Positions 1-10,248 of a DNA stretch of 57,105 nucleotides are shown in pieces. Position numbers and translations under genes: made by a program. The notes below the pieces were generated by a model. It was not told where the DNA came from, ran no database searches, and saw only the letters and a program-made list of their open reading frames with translations. The DNA comes from Rhizoclosmatium globosum (Eukaryota > Chytridiomycota > Chytridiomycetes > Chytridiales > Chytriomycetaceae): positions 1 through 57,105 of the forward strand of contig MCGO01000230.1 in the NCBI GenBank assembly GCA_002104985.1. The letters run 5' to 3'. How positions within the stretch are numbered: position 1 is the stretch's first letter; every line of letters begins with the position of its first letter.

Positions 1-763
1 ACAGCATCCTGGTCTGTTCCTTCAACGGACAAATTCACTTCCGCAAGCCCACCTGCAACCACAGCTTCAACCAATTTCACCACGAATGCAGTATGCTCCA
101 CCAACTATTCAGCAAAACCAGCAGCATTATTCGCCTACTACTCAGCAAAGCCCCCAGTTTCATTCACCAACTACTCAACAACATCGTCAACAGCAGGTGC
201 CTCCACAGCAACAACAACCTCCTCAAGCAATTCCGCTTTCAAACCAGCTTCGACAACCAGAACCACCAACACTACAAGTACAACAAGTGCAACAAGCACC
301 ACAACCTACGCAACCTGAACGAAAACCATATCCGATCGCACAACCTGCCAAGTTCTACATCGAAAGCTGGAACAGCACTACCCACTGGTTCCAGCCGAAA
401 ATCACTGAAGACCGTCGAACATCACGGAAACGCGTTCTCGAGGAATCAAACGACATTGTGCACAAAAAGCGGATTGAGGAGGCAGAAGAGATTCGCACTG
501 CAAGTGCCGAGACTGCAGAGCTCTATGAACGGTTTAATGCGTTTGTGGCGTTGGGGCAGGTTGAAATTCTGCCGAATGGTGATGTGAAGCTGCCGCCGGG
601 GTTGGTTGGGTTTGAGATGTTATTGCAGGAGGGGATACGAGAGCTCGGCAGCAGCTTATCGAGTTGTTGCAGAACCCAAGAAGGGCGGAGGTTCCGTAAC
701 TTAATATTTTACTTTAATTATAATAAGATTTTATTTTGCTGGGTTGTAAATAAACGACGATGA
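1..763 (+). CDS. 3' part of a Gln/Pro-rich protein, 5' end outside the window
   Basis: The reading frame is open from base 2, so the gene begins upstream of the window; the first internal Met is at 86. The visible N-terminal part is low-complexity Gln/Pro/Thr (many QQ and PPQQQ runs). It is followed by a charged, mainly helical segment (residues about 105-200 counted from Met 86) containing RRTSRKRVLEES and KKRIEEAEEIRT. This is typical of transcription or chromatin adaptor proteins, but no domain is recognised. The last 40 residues, ending at the stop at 761-763, look unlike coding sequence. From about 645 a neighbouring frame reads RQQLIELLQNPRRAEVP and then stops, which continues the helix more naturally. 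The true C-terminus may therefore be near 702, through an indel or an unrecognised splice. AATAAA lies just after the stop. Confidence 0.6.
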   Translation, partial: QHPGLFLQRTNSLPQAHLQPQLQPISPRMQYAPPTIQQNQQHYSPTTQQSPQFHSPTTQQHRQQQVPPQQQQPPQAIPLSNQLRQPEPPTLQVQQVQQAPQPTQPERKPYPIAQPAKFYIESWNSTTHWFQPKITEDRRTSRKRVLEESNDIVHKKRIEEAEEIRTASAETAELYERFNAFVALGQVEILPNGDVKLPPGLVGFEMLLQEGIRELGSSLSSCCRTQEGRRFRNLIFYFNYNKILFCWVVNKRR

Positions 764-792
764 ATAAAATATAAAAGAAATGGAGAGTATTT

Positions 793-3401
793 CTACACGC
801 TGTCAGCACCAGATTCCCTGGTTTTAACAACATCGTATTTCAAAAACGGTTGTGACTCGTCTTTTCCGTCCTTGCCAATCTTGATTGTTTGGTCCAGTTC
901 GTTCAAAATTGGAACTGATGGACCTAATTGCATCTTTTTGTAGCAGAGTTCCCGTAAATTATCTCTATGGATATATTGGCCATCTTTCCAACGCAAAATT
1001 AAGTTGGAGGTATCACTTGACGCGACGGTACACTTATGGTTGTGCTCACGTTTCAGATTATCGTCCGTTTCATGAGCGAGACGTTTTTCAATAGTCTCGA
1101 TGAACAAACAAGCGCGAACACATTCAACTTCACTGAACACACTGTCTTGAACCAATTCTTGGATACGGACGTTATACAGCAGTTCCGTTTTTGCCGGATT
1201 TCTCTTTTCCATAACGACGGTGTAGAACAGTGAGAGAAGTCCTTCCACGATGGAAATGAGTCGGTTTTCCGCGTATTCTTTCATGATGATCTTTCCGCTC
1301 TTCTTGGAAACGAGGTCACGGTAGCCACTGTAACAACGACCAGGAAGGCGGTGGCGGACCCAGGAATTTTCGAGCGATTTTCCATAGTCGCAAATTACAT
1401 AAATGATTCCGATTGGAGTGATGGCTTAGATTGTGATTAGTATTCGTCGAGGTACAAGGAAACACTTACTCATAGCACAGCACAAAAGATTCCACATCAA
1501 AAGATTGGCTCCCAAACAGCTTCCCATTGCACTCACATTTGCCATCGTAATTGGACCCCATTTCGTCGCGCCTCCAAAGAAACCTGCATAGAAGTATTTT
1601 GGGGCCACAACAACAGCGACCAAGATAAGTTCTGGGTTGGGTCGAAATGTTTCTTTGACTAAAGCAAGCCAAGAGTTTGGGCTGCGGTCGTGATTAACGT
1701 TGGTCGCGGTAGAGCCATGCAGATGTTGTTGATGTTGATGTCTTGCATCCAATGAAACTTTTATCGCAAAGGCAAAGGCGTATGTGACCAAAGCAATAAC
1801 CTTGTGAACAGCGAGAATTACAAAGAAAAAGCCACCCATGATGTTGATGAACTGAGTGATCATACTGAACGAATCAAATCCCCAACCTCCTGTTAAAAAG
1901 AAGTCGATGGCATTCACAGTTCGAAATATAACATAGCGGTCAACAAACACAATGTAAACTTCAATGGCGTTTACGATTAAAGAGTTGTAGTATCGACACG
2001 CCATGGCGTCCAAGTCGATATAGACTGAAAGCCGGTCAGTTGTTCCTTCGCGTGTTCTCCAAAGCACTCCTGCAGCCATAAGAGCAAGAGACCAAACCTG
2101 ACTTACTGCAGCCATAGCAATTATATCTGTGCGGGCTTTACGGTAGAAGAACCAGTTAAATTGACCCTCAGCCGGAAGGAAAATCCATTTTCCATTTTTA
2201 TCGGCAACCAAATTCAACTCATACACATTGAACGTAGCCATTCCAGGTTCCCATAATTCGAAAGCCTCTTGAGCTAACATTTTCATGGAGTAAGTACAGT
2301 TTCCAGTACCATCGGGGATTGCGTTCAAATTCACAACACGGGTGACAGCCTTTACAGTTGATGGAGCGTTTGCGTACCCAGACCATGCAAAAACCTCTTG
2401 TCCTGGAAGATTGCTTTTGGCCTGAACTACAGTCGACGCGGCGGAAAGTGTGTATGTCGTGTTCACAGCGTTTGCACAAAATTTCGCGTACCCCTGCTGC
2501 ACCATTTACACCAACTAAACTGGTACCAAGTCCAGCCCAATAGTTGGTGGATCCGGAAACTGTTCCGGGTAAATTATTGAGAGTGTTTGTATCGGCAGTG
2601 AGTCTGAGTTGAACAGATACTGCTCCATCGATTTCAAACACCGCAGGATCTATAGGAAATCCATACGCGGCCGCAATTTTATCAAATTGAATGTGTGGAA
2701 GTATGGAACGGTGCGCGTTTGCAGCCGCTATGTTTACTCCCATTAAATCGTTCAAGAAGTCTGATGAACGCGCGTAACTATATAGCAAGATAAATACAAA
2801 AAGGGTAATGTTAGGATTCGCTACAAACCTACTGAACGCAAGTGCATAAAATAAAACATACGTTACGCCTCGAGTGACTTCTGTGAACAAAACCGCAACA
2901 AAATGGGCAATCTTTCCCAAGATAGTCCTCTCTTGTTGAGGTTCTTCTTCTGTCACCGAGTCTTCTCGAGCGCGGAAAAGAACTACAGGGTCACGGGCTG
3001 TGCCAGCTCGAATAGACTCCATCGGTACTTTAGGATTTACAACAATTTTCTTTTGCAAATCCCTTGTGACTTCATTCAAGTATGAGCTCAGCTTGAAGTA
3101 AATTGTGTCATTTCTTTCTCAGCTTTGTTGTTCGAATGTGAAACTCAGTTGTTGTACAGTTGAGCCAAGGCTTTCCAAATTGGAAAAATTTTGCCATGGA
3201 TAGGATGGTTCCTTTAAATCCCCCATAATCGTTTGTATCATTCGCAGGGATGACCAGATTCGTTCTTATGAGTATAAGGAAAGATCTTGATCCTACCAAC
3301 TTACCAGGTCGTTCACCGCAAGATTTTACGCCAACCAAGTTGAAATGGGGAAGGCCCTGTCTGAAGAAGACAGCTAAAATTTGAGGGTGCGAATTGCTCA
3401 T
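793..3401 (-). CDS. Unknown multi-pass membrane protein, four exons, frame break in exon 3
   Basis: Model: exon 1 3305-3401, exon 2 3158-3264, exon 3 1470-3091, exon 4 793-1424, about 818 aa. Introns are 3265-3304 (40 nt), 3092-3157 (66 nt, GTACAA donor) and 1425-1469 (45 nt, GTAAGT donor, perfect TACTAATC branch). The N-terminus is soluble. Two hydrophobic spans follow (around GVTYVLFYALAF and ITLFVFILLYSYA), then a roughly 200-residue probably lumenal or extracellular domain with NTT and NCT glycosylation sequons. Four or five more hydrophobic spans follow, then a cytosolic tail of about 200 residues. The frame changes at a CCCC run (2491-2494): upstream of it one frame is natural, downstream another. 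A one-base indel, or a weak-donor intron of about 64 nt, would restore continuity. The family is not recognised. It is convergent with the preceding gene and divergent from the ABC gene. Confidence 0.6.
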
Positions 3402-3510
3402 ATTTTGTCTTTATAACGTATTTCACAAAGATAAGATATTTTGAGTGTTTGAGTGTTTGCGTGTTGGGAGGCTTTGTTCTACCGGATCAAGATTCAATCC
3501 AAGAAATCTT
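3402..3510. promoter_or_regulatory. Divergent intergenic region between membrane gene and ABC transporter A
   Basis: Only 109 bp separate the two start codons, so both promoters and both 5' leaders must overlap here. The stretch has alternating GTTTGAGTGTTTG-like repeats (about 3441-3463). No clear TATA box was found. Confidence 0.5.
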
Positions 3511-6500
3511 ATGTCCAGTCATTCAATTCACTTAGGCCCGTGGTCATTTGTATCTTTCACATGGATGACTAGAATAGTTATGGAAAGCACCAAGAAGCAG
3601 CTTGATCCGTTCGACTTTCCAGTTCTTCCTGCACAAGATCTCGCCTCTGAAACAATCGATTGGTATCAATGCTTTCTTGATAAGCGCAAAGATTTCGAGA
3701 AGCAGAAACAAGGAAAGCCGCCGACGTTGTTTGGAGCGCTGGTTGAACAAATCCAGCTGAACTGGCAAGTGTAAATTGGACAGATAAAGCAGGATAGACT
3801 CATGTATCCATCAACAGGTTTATCTCCGGGCTTCTATATCTTCTCCATATTATCTGCATGGTTGGAATCCCGCTTGTTCTGCAGCAAGTGATCAACTTGA
3901 CCGAATTCTATGCTACCATTTCCCAATTGAATGTTCCTGGGTTATGGGAGATTACCCCCATCCCAAACCACTTGATCAAAGGATTTCCCCTCATCACCAA
4001 GTCTGCATGGTTCCTTGCATTCCTCATTCTTGGACTAAAACTGTGTGCAACCCTTTTTGGTCGAACAAAAGAATTTATCGTCAAACGTGCGGCCTTCAAC
4101 ATTCGCACGGTATTGATTAAGGCAGTAACTAAAAAAGCGTTAACAATATCTTTGTCAACTTCCCATGAGTTTTCGAATGGCTACGTCCTGAATTTGATTA
4201 ATGTTGATTCTGAGGCGGTATCAATTTTTGCGGAACAGGTACATGAATTATGGGCCCTTCCCTTACAGCTTGTTTTAGCTATCGCTTTGCTTTCAATGAT
4301 GCTGGGGTCCTCAATTGGAGCCGGAGTTGGAGCCCTGTCACTTTCGTTGCTTTTGCTTGGGGTAACAGTGCCTGTCTTCATCATTTCATCTATTCCCAAA
4401 TTCTACGAAGAAAATGATGCAAGAGTCAAATTAATTCGAGATATGTTAGACGGTATTCGGCTTATCAAAATCAGGTGCCTTTTCTGGAGTGTGGAACAAA
4501 AAATCAAAGATATTCGACGGACTCAACTTAACTGGTTGGCCAGAATATTATACGGAGTCATATCGTTCGTTATCGTTGGGCAGCTTGCAAACTATTTGCC
4601 CCAGGCTGCTGCATTTACACTTTATGCTGTAAGAAATGCCGGTGGGAGTTTCGAAGCAAGCATAATATTCCCATGTACTTCTCTGTTTACAATTTTAGTG
4701 AATCCCATGATTCAACTCCCTCAGACTCTAATGTAATTTGGACAATTGTGTAAAATGCTCTCTCATATATACCTTCAGATCAATGTTCACCGCCATAACG
4801 TCATGGAACCGTATTTACAAGTTTCTCATAACTCCTGATCGCGAAATCACACCTCATGAAACATTTGAAGCTTTGGCTGTCTCAACGAAAAATGCAACTT
4901 TCAATTGGCATCATCAAAACTTTGAGGAAACTGTCAAACTGTCAAACCCAAAGTCAAATACTGCTATAGATGAAATTGTCTGCAGCGAAAAATTAAAAAT
5001 TGCTGACGATTTACTGATGTCGGTAAAACCCATACTTGAAAATCTAACCTTCAACATTCAAAAGGGCAAATTCGTTGCTATTGTTGGATCAGTCGGGTGT
5101 GGAAAGTCGTCTCTGTTGTCTGCTATATTGGGAGATTTGGAACTGAGCTCTGGACAGGTACAACATGTTTTAACTTAAATCAAATACATTTCTGATACTT
5201 TGTAGGTTGCGGTAAATGGTTCAATAGCCTATTGTACGCAACAAGCGTGGATTCAAACTGGGACTGTGGAGGAGAACATCTTGTTTGGAAACCCTCTCAA
5301 TCAGGAAAAACTGGACCTTGCTGTAAATTGTACCTGTCTTCAGTCTGACCTCGCCAATATGCCTTCTGGAATCAAGACTGTCTTAGGAGAGAAGGGAACA
5401 TCCATATCTGGAGGCCAGAAAACTCGTATCGCATTGGCTCGTGCAGTTTACAGTGACGCTGATATTTACTTGCTGGATGATCCACTCTCTTCGTTGGATG
5501 CCCGTGTTTCAAGAACAGTTTTCAACGACTGTTTCAAGACTGCTCTAAAGGGTAAGACTATTCTCCTTGCCACTCATAACCACGACATTCTCAAGGAAAC
5601 CGACCACATTATCTTCATTCACAAGTCTGGAACCATTTCACAGGGTACTCACAATCAGCTTATGAAGAAGAAAGAGTTTAACGACTTTGTGACCATCATT
5701 GAAAGTAACAAACTCAGTCACAGCAGCGTCGTTGAAAATCACCAGGTTTCAAAAAGTGGTGGCAGTGTTCAGAATGCCACGGACCAACGCGGAATAATTG
5801 CTGATGAAGAAATTGAAGTTGGAAATGTAAAAAGAGAGACTTACTTGGCATATATCAATGCTTGTGGTGGTTGGTCAATTGTTAGTATTCTAGTGACTGT
5901 GATCATCCTCAAGGAAAGTGCCACAATTCTCAGCTATCAATGGTTAACGTGGTGGACTGATAATATTCTTCTCGGAGAATCTCACGACGTGTACTTTTGG
6001 ATTGGCTGGTACAACGGACTCATTTGGATGGCGATATTCTTTCTCACGATAATGAATTTTATCGTCCATTCAGCCATTTTGAAAAGTACGAAATCGTTTC
6101 ATGAAATGGCATTAAAAGGAGTCATGAACGCTCCAATATGGTGGTTTGAGTCGCAACAGATTGGACGAATCGTAAGACGTTGTCCTTATACCGTCAATAC
6201 CATCTAAACTGACACAAATTCTTCGAAGATGAACAGATTTACTAAAGATATGGCCGCGATTGATCAAAGAATGATTACTCCAGTGTTTCAGTTCATAGGA
6301 GGTGTCGGAGCATTATGTTCAATTGCTGTTATTCTTGCCATAAATGCTCCTTGGTTGTTAGGTAGGCAACATCTACAAACTATTTCTAAGCTTACCACAA
6401 TATACCTACAGTGGGTGTCGTCCCTCTTACAGGAATGTATTTATATGTCCTACGTTACTACCGCAGTGCAATGCGCCAGCTCAAACGTCTTGAGTCGGTA

Positions 6501-7721
6501 CAACGATCCCCACTTTACTCTCATATTTGCGAAGCGATTGAAGGAGTGTCGACTATTCGCGCTTTCAATAAGGAATCATTCTTCTGTGAAACAACCAACA
6601 AACTTCTTGACATCAGTAACAGCCCTATGTTTTTCAAAATGGGTGCTGAGCTCTGGGTTATTTTGCGTTTAGAAATACTTTCGTCGCTTTTAGTGTTCGT
6701 TCTTGCATCTCAATGCACGAATCCGAATTTTATATCGTCGTCAGCGATTGGAATTGCGTTGATTTACACGAATCCATTGACGTCGACGCTGAATTTGGTG
6801 CTGCAAAGTGCGGCGAATTTGGAGACAGAGATGGTTTGTGTCGAGAGGCTGGTGGAATACTCCGAAAAGCTTCCTTTGGAAGGAGATCAGCGACTTCCCA
6901 GTGATCCTTCTAAAGAGGAATGGCCGTTGCAAGGAACAATTGAATTCAAGGGCGTGAGCGCTTTTTACAAGTCGAATCCAGAGAGACCTGTTTTGAACCT
7001 AGTCAATCTGACTATTGCGAACGGGGAAAGGATTTGCGTAGTCGGACGCTCAGGTTCTGGAAAGAGTACCTTGATTTCGGTCTTGTTGAGATTTGTCGAC
7101 AAGAAAGGTGACGTTTGTATTGATGGAAGAGGTAACGAATAAGCTCACATTTACCCGAATTTCATTCAAACTAAATATTATCTTTCAGAAATCGAAAGCG
7201 TTGGGTTCCAGACATTGCGTGAAGCCATGGAAGTCATCCCACAAGACATCTACCTGTTCAGTGGAACGCTTCGTACAACTTTGGACCGTGATGGTGTGTT
7301 TTCCGATGAGCAATTGTGGAGTTCACTTGAGTCCGTGGGAATGAAGAAGTTTGTTGCGAATCTGGAGCAGAAACTTGACACGCCCATTGAAAATGGAGGG
7401 TCCAACCTGTCTTTGGGCCAGCGTCAACTGTTATACTTTGCTCGCATGCTCTTATTGAAGCCCAAGATAATTCTTATGGATGAAGCCACATCATCGGTTG
7501 ATCCTGAGACAGAGACTACGTTGCGCCAAGTGATCAAAGAGCAGTTTGTAGGAACGACAATTATTGCAGTCTTACATCGATTGCAGACAAGTGTTTTGGA
7601 GGACTTTGACAAAATTCTTGTGATGGATGCAGGAAATGTAGCTGAATTTGATGCGCCGCGTGTGTTGCTGGGGCGAAAAAGAAGCTTATTTGCAGGCTAT
7701 TACAATTCTCATTATTCTTAA
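3511..7721 (+). CDS. ABC transporter, ABCC/MRP-type full transporter, copy A
   Basis: Seven exons: 3511-3764, 3818-4732, 4779-5157, 5206-6171, 6229-6361, 6412-7131, 7189-7721, giving 1299 aa. The architecture is TMD1-NBD1-TMD2-NBD2 without TMD0. The N-terminus PWSFVSFTWMT followed by an acidic stretch is the classic start of short MRPs. NBD1 has Walker A GSVGCGKSS (about residue 492), signature ISGGQ (about 582) and Walker B LLDDP, with Asp at the catalytic Glu position, as is usual for the degenerate ABCC site. NBD2 has GRSGSGKST (about 1093), LSLGQ (about 1196), LMDEATSS and H-loop LHRL. The family exports amphipathic anions, conjugates or metabolites at plasma or vacuolar membranes; the substrate here is unknown. 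Intron 1 (3765-3817) has a GC donor. A paralogue lies at 14466-18721, with the same intron positions. Confidence 0.93.
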
Positions 7722-7771
7722 TTTTTATTGGTTTACTTCTTATTGATTGCAATGAACTTTCAATCTTGAAA

Positions 7772-9025
7772 ATGAACACAAAGACACTCTTCTCCACGGA
7801 TGACCCAGACTTCGTGGCTTTCCAATACGGAGCCCCTGGAAAGGAAGTAATGCCTACCGCCGTCATGACAGCCGCGTCAACCGCCTTCTGGTCCGCCATC
7901 GAAACTAATTACACATATCTTCAATACGGCCCGGCTTTAGGCGACATTGACTTCCTGACTTCCTTACAATCCTTCCTGAAAACTCATTACAGCGACGCCT
8001 CAGTTCACACGGACTCATTGGCATTGACGTCTGGAGCTTCCCAGTCCTTCTCCAACATCCTCACCCTCTTCACCACGGAGTCCACGAAAGTGATTATCGA
8101 AAGCCCGACGTACTTCTTGGCGCTGAATGTGCTTGAAGACCACGGGTTCAAGAAAGATGCGTTTTTGAATGTTCCCACGGACGAGGATGGATTGGATGTT
8201 GGGTATTTAGAGAAGTTGTTGGAGAGGGAGAGCGTGGGGATGACGAAGGCGGAGGGGAGGAAGTATAGTTTTTTGATGTATCTAGTACCGACGTATTCTA
8301 ATCCGACGGGGAGGAGCACAAGTGAAGCGAGACGGGAACGGATTGTGGCGCTTGCGAGGAAGTATGACGTGTTGGTTGTTTGTGACGATGTGTATCAGTT
8401 GTTGCCTCTTACGGAAACGCAACCGCCTCGTAGGTTGGTTTCGTTTGATGTGGAGGGACGTGGGAAGAATGGGTATGGGAATGTTATTTCAAACAACTCC
8501 TTCTCGAAATTACTTGCACCGGGGTTGCGGCTTGGGTGGATCGAAGCTGCTCCGGGGTTGATTTCGTATTTGGGGACAAGTGGGATTATGAATAGCGGTG
8601 GTAGTCCAAACCATGTGACGAGTGGATTGGTTTTGAGTGCTATGCAGTTGGGAGGGTTGGATTCGCACCTCAGTATGCTCAAAGAAGTCTATTCAGAACG
8701 GATGAATGCAATGTGTGACTATCTGGAGCAGAACCTGCCGAATTTAGTCGAGTTTCAGAGGCCAAAAGGCGGCTTCTTCATTTGGGTGTGTTTACCTGAA
8801 GGACATGACGCATTTGAGATTCAACGGGCAGCTCAAAGTGGGGGGAGTGTGTTGTATCGTGGAAAGAAACTGCCCGCCGTTAAGATGAGCTATGCACCGG
8901 GTCGATTGTTCAGTGCCATCTCTGGCAGTGAAAACTGTTTGCGATTGACGTTTGCTTTTTACGAGAAGGAGAAGTTGGTAGAAGGATGCGAGAGGTTGTG
9001 TGTGTTGCTTAAACAGGTTTTGTAA
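7772..9025 (+). CDS. PLP-dependent aminotransferase, fold type I (class I/II)
   Basis: Single exon, 417 aa from the ATG at 7772, which lies 50 bp after the ABC A stop. Recognisable elements are the N-terminal QYGPALGDIDF segment and YSNPTG (Asn contacts PLP). CDDVYQLL carries the Asp and Tyr that hold the pyridine ring and phosphate, and the Schiff-base lysine K246 sits in SFSKLLAPGLRLGW. A C-terminal FYEKEKLVEGCERL helix follows. The overall pattern (PLP domain only, no tetratricopeptide or regulatory part) is that of the 2-aminoadipate / aromatic / valine-pyruvate-like aminotransferases (MocR-domain relatives). The exact substrate cannot be read from sequence. No mitochondrial targeting sequence is evident, so it is probably cytosolic. 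Gly-rich codons in the middle raise local GC. Confidence 0.9.
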   Translation: MNTKTLFSTDDPDFVAFQYGAPGKEVMPTAVMTAASTAFWSAIETNYTYLQYGPALGDIDFLTSLQSFLKTHYSDASVHTDSLALTSGASQSFSNILTLFTTESTKVIIESPTYFLALNVLEDHGFKKDAFLNVPTDEDGLDVGYLEKLLERESVGMTKAEGRKYSFLMYLVPTYSNPTGRSTSEARRERIVALARKYDVLVVCDDVYQLLPLTETQPPRRLVSFDVEGRGKNGYGNVISNNSFSKLLAPGLRLGWIEAAPGLISYLGTSGIMNSGGSPNHVTSGLVLSAMQLGGLDSHLSMLKEVYSERMNAMCDYLEQNLPNLVEFQRPKGGFFIWVCLPEGHDAFEIQRAAQSGGSVLYRGKKLPAVKMSYAPGRLFSAISGSENCLRLTFAFYEKEKLVEGCERLCVLLKQVL

Positions 9026-9056
9026 ATTGACAAAGTACATATTAAAGAAAGTGTAT

Positions 9057-10206
9057 TCAACTAAAGATATCGTTAAAGAAATCATCCATTTCTTCATCTT
9101 TGCTCTTCTCTGTCTCCAGCACTTGAGGTGCACCCCATATCTGCGCAGCTAGAGATTCGACGGGAACAGGCTTTTCGCTTTCACTTTTATCCATCTCCTT
9201 CGCATCATTTTCAGAATCTTGGTCTGTATTGCCATCGTCCTCACTGTCACTCTTGGAATCAGAAAACCGCTTATTCAATTTCGATTTCCGTTTGCCCTCC
9301 ATGTCGTCCTGACCATCCCCCTCCTCTTCCCGTTCCTTTCTTTTGCGCTTCTTTTCTTTTCTCTTTCTTCGCTTTTCCGCTTCTAATGCAGCAAGTTCCT
9401 CCTTCTCCTTCATCTTCTTGTAATTCAGCATGTACGAACATTCGGGACACAGACGAATCTTGACCAACGCGTTTTTGTGAGTCCCGCCTTCTTTATATGC
9501 AAAGTTGACTTCCCAAGATTTGAGGTTGGGTTGGTGTGAATGTTTGTAGTTTGGAGGAAAGTGGGAGACGGTTGATGGGGGCATGTAAGGTGCTCGATGA
9601 GAACACTTCATATTTGCACAAGTGAATTGACCTAGGTGAAAGTGGTTAAGTGTTTCGGTTCCATCAATATTGGAAGTGAATATACTCACCAATACCACTC
9701 ACTACTTCCTTCTTTGTTCTCCATCGTAAGGCTACTTTGCCTTCCTTGTGTCTTTCCAAGTTTGTAATAGCGAATTCCTTGAATAGCTTGTCATAGTACT
9801 TTTTAGCAATGCGTTGTTCCCAAGTCGCTGTTGTGTCGTTGGAGTCACCGGGCTGGACTACATCATCTCCCTCATCGCGTAAGAACCTTGAAGGTATGAG
9901 TAAGCGGAATGCAGCAGTAGAAGAGAAACGTACTTGTGGTTGCGTTTGAGAATGTCGACTTCTGAGATTGATGGCTGCGGCGGTTTCTGCTGGGCTGAAG
10001 CCGATGATTTATCATAGAACTTTGTGTATTCATTCACAAAGCGAATGTGTTTCTGTTTGGCAATGTTGGCATTGTTGAGCAGGATCAGCTTGAAGGGGAG
10101 GACACACCTCATAGGCATTCAGGCCCGAGAAAGCATCTTTTCTGAAGACCGAGGATGTTGAGGCAGCCAGCGGAAGACGAAGATACGTTGATGATTGTTC
10201 AGTCAT
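9057..10206 (-). CDS. FRA10AC1: FRA10AC1-family nuclear (spliceosome-associated) protein
   Basis: Four exons: 10108-10206, 9934-10052, 9690-9886, 9057-9631, giving 329 aa. Introns of 55, 47 and 58 nt have good GT-AG ends. The conserved family core is present in order: an N-terminal HIRFVNEYTKFYD helix, NHKFLRDE, then TWEQRIAKKYYDKLFKEF, then LRWRTKKEVVSGIGQFTC. It ends with SWEVNFAYKE and NALVKIRLCPECSYMLNY. The CANMKC and CPEC pairs probably form a zinc site. The tail is a long Lys/Arg/Glu helix (RRKRKEKKRKRKE) followed by an acidic Ser/Asp stretch, typical of nuclear RNA-processing factors. The human protein is found in spliceosomal C complexes; that role is inferred here from family membership. 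Its start codon lies 42 bp from the next, divergent gene. Confidence 0.9.
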
Positions 10207-10248
10207 CAACCTTTTTGGTTTTGGTTTTATAAAGAAACAAACAAACGA
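10207..10248. promoter_or_regulatory. 42-bp divergent promoter gap
   Basis: This is the entire space between the FRA10AC1 ATG (minus) and the ATG of the next plus gene. It contains an AAACAAACAAACGAA stretch. Core promoters presumably overlap the opposite gene's 5' leader or coding region. Confidence 0.45.

Noticed and set aside
2508..2590. A 19-22 nt intron (GTTGGTG...GCAG) to explain the frame break in the membrane protein
   Set aside because: It would keep the frame but is far shorter than any other intron here (minimum about 40 nt), so an indel or a longer weak-donor intron is more credible.
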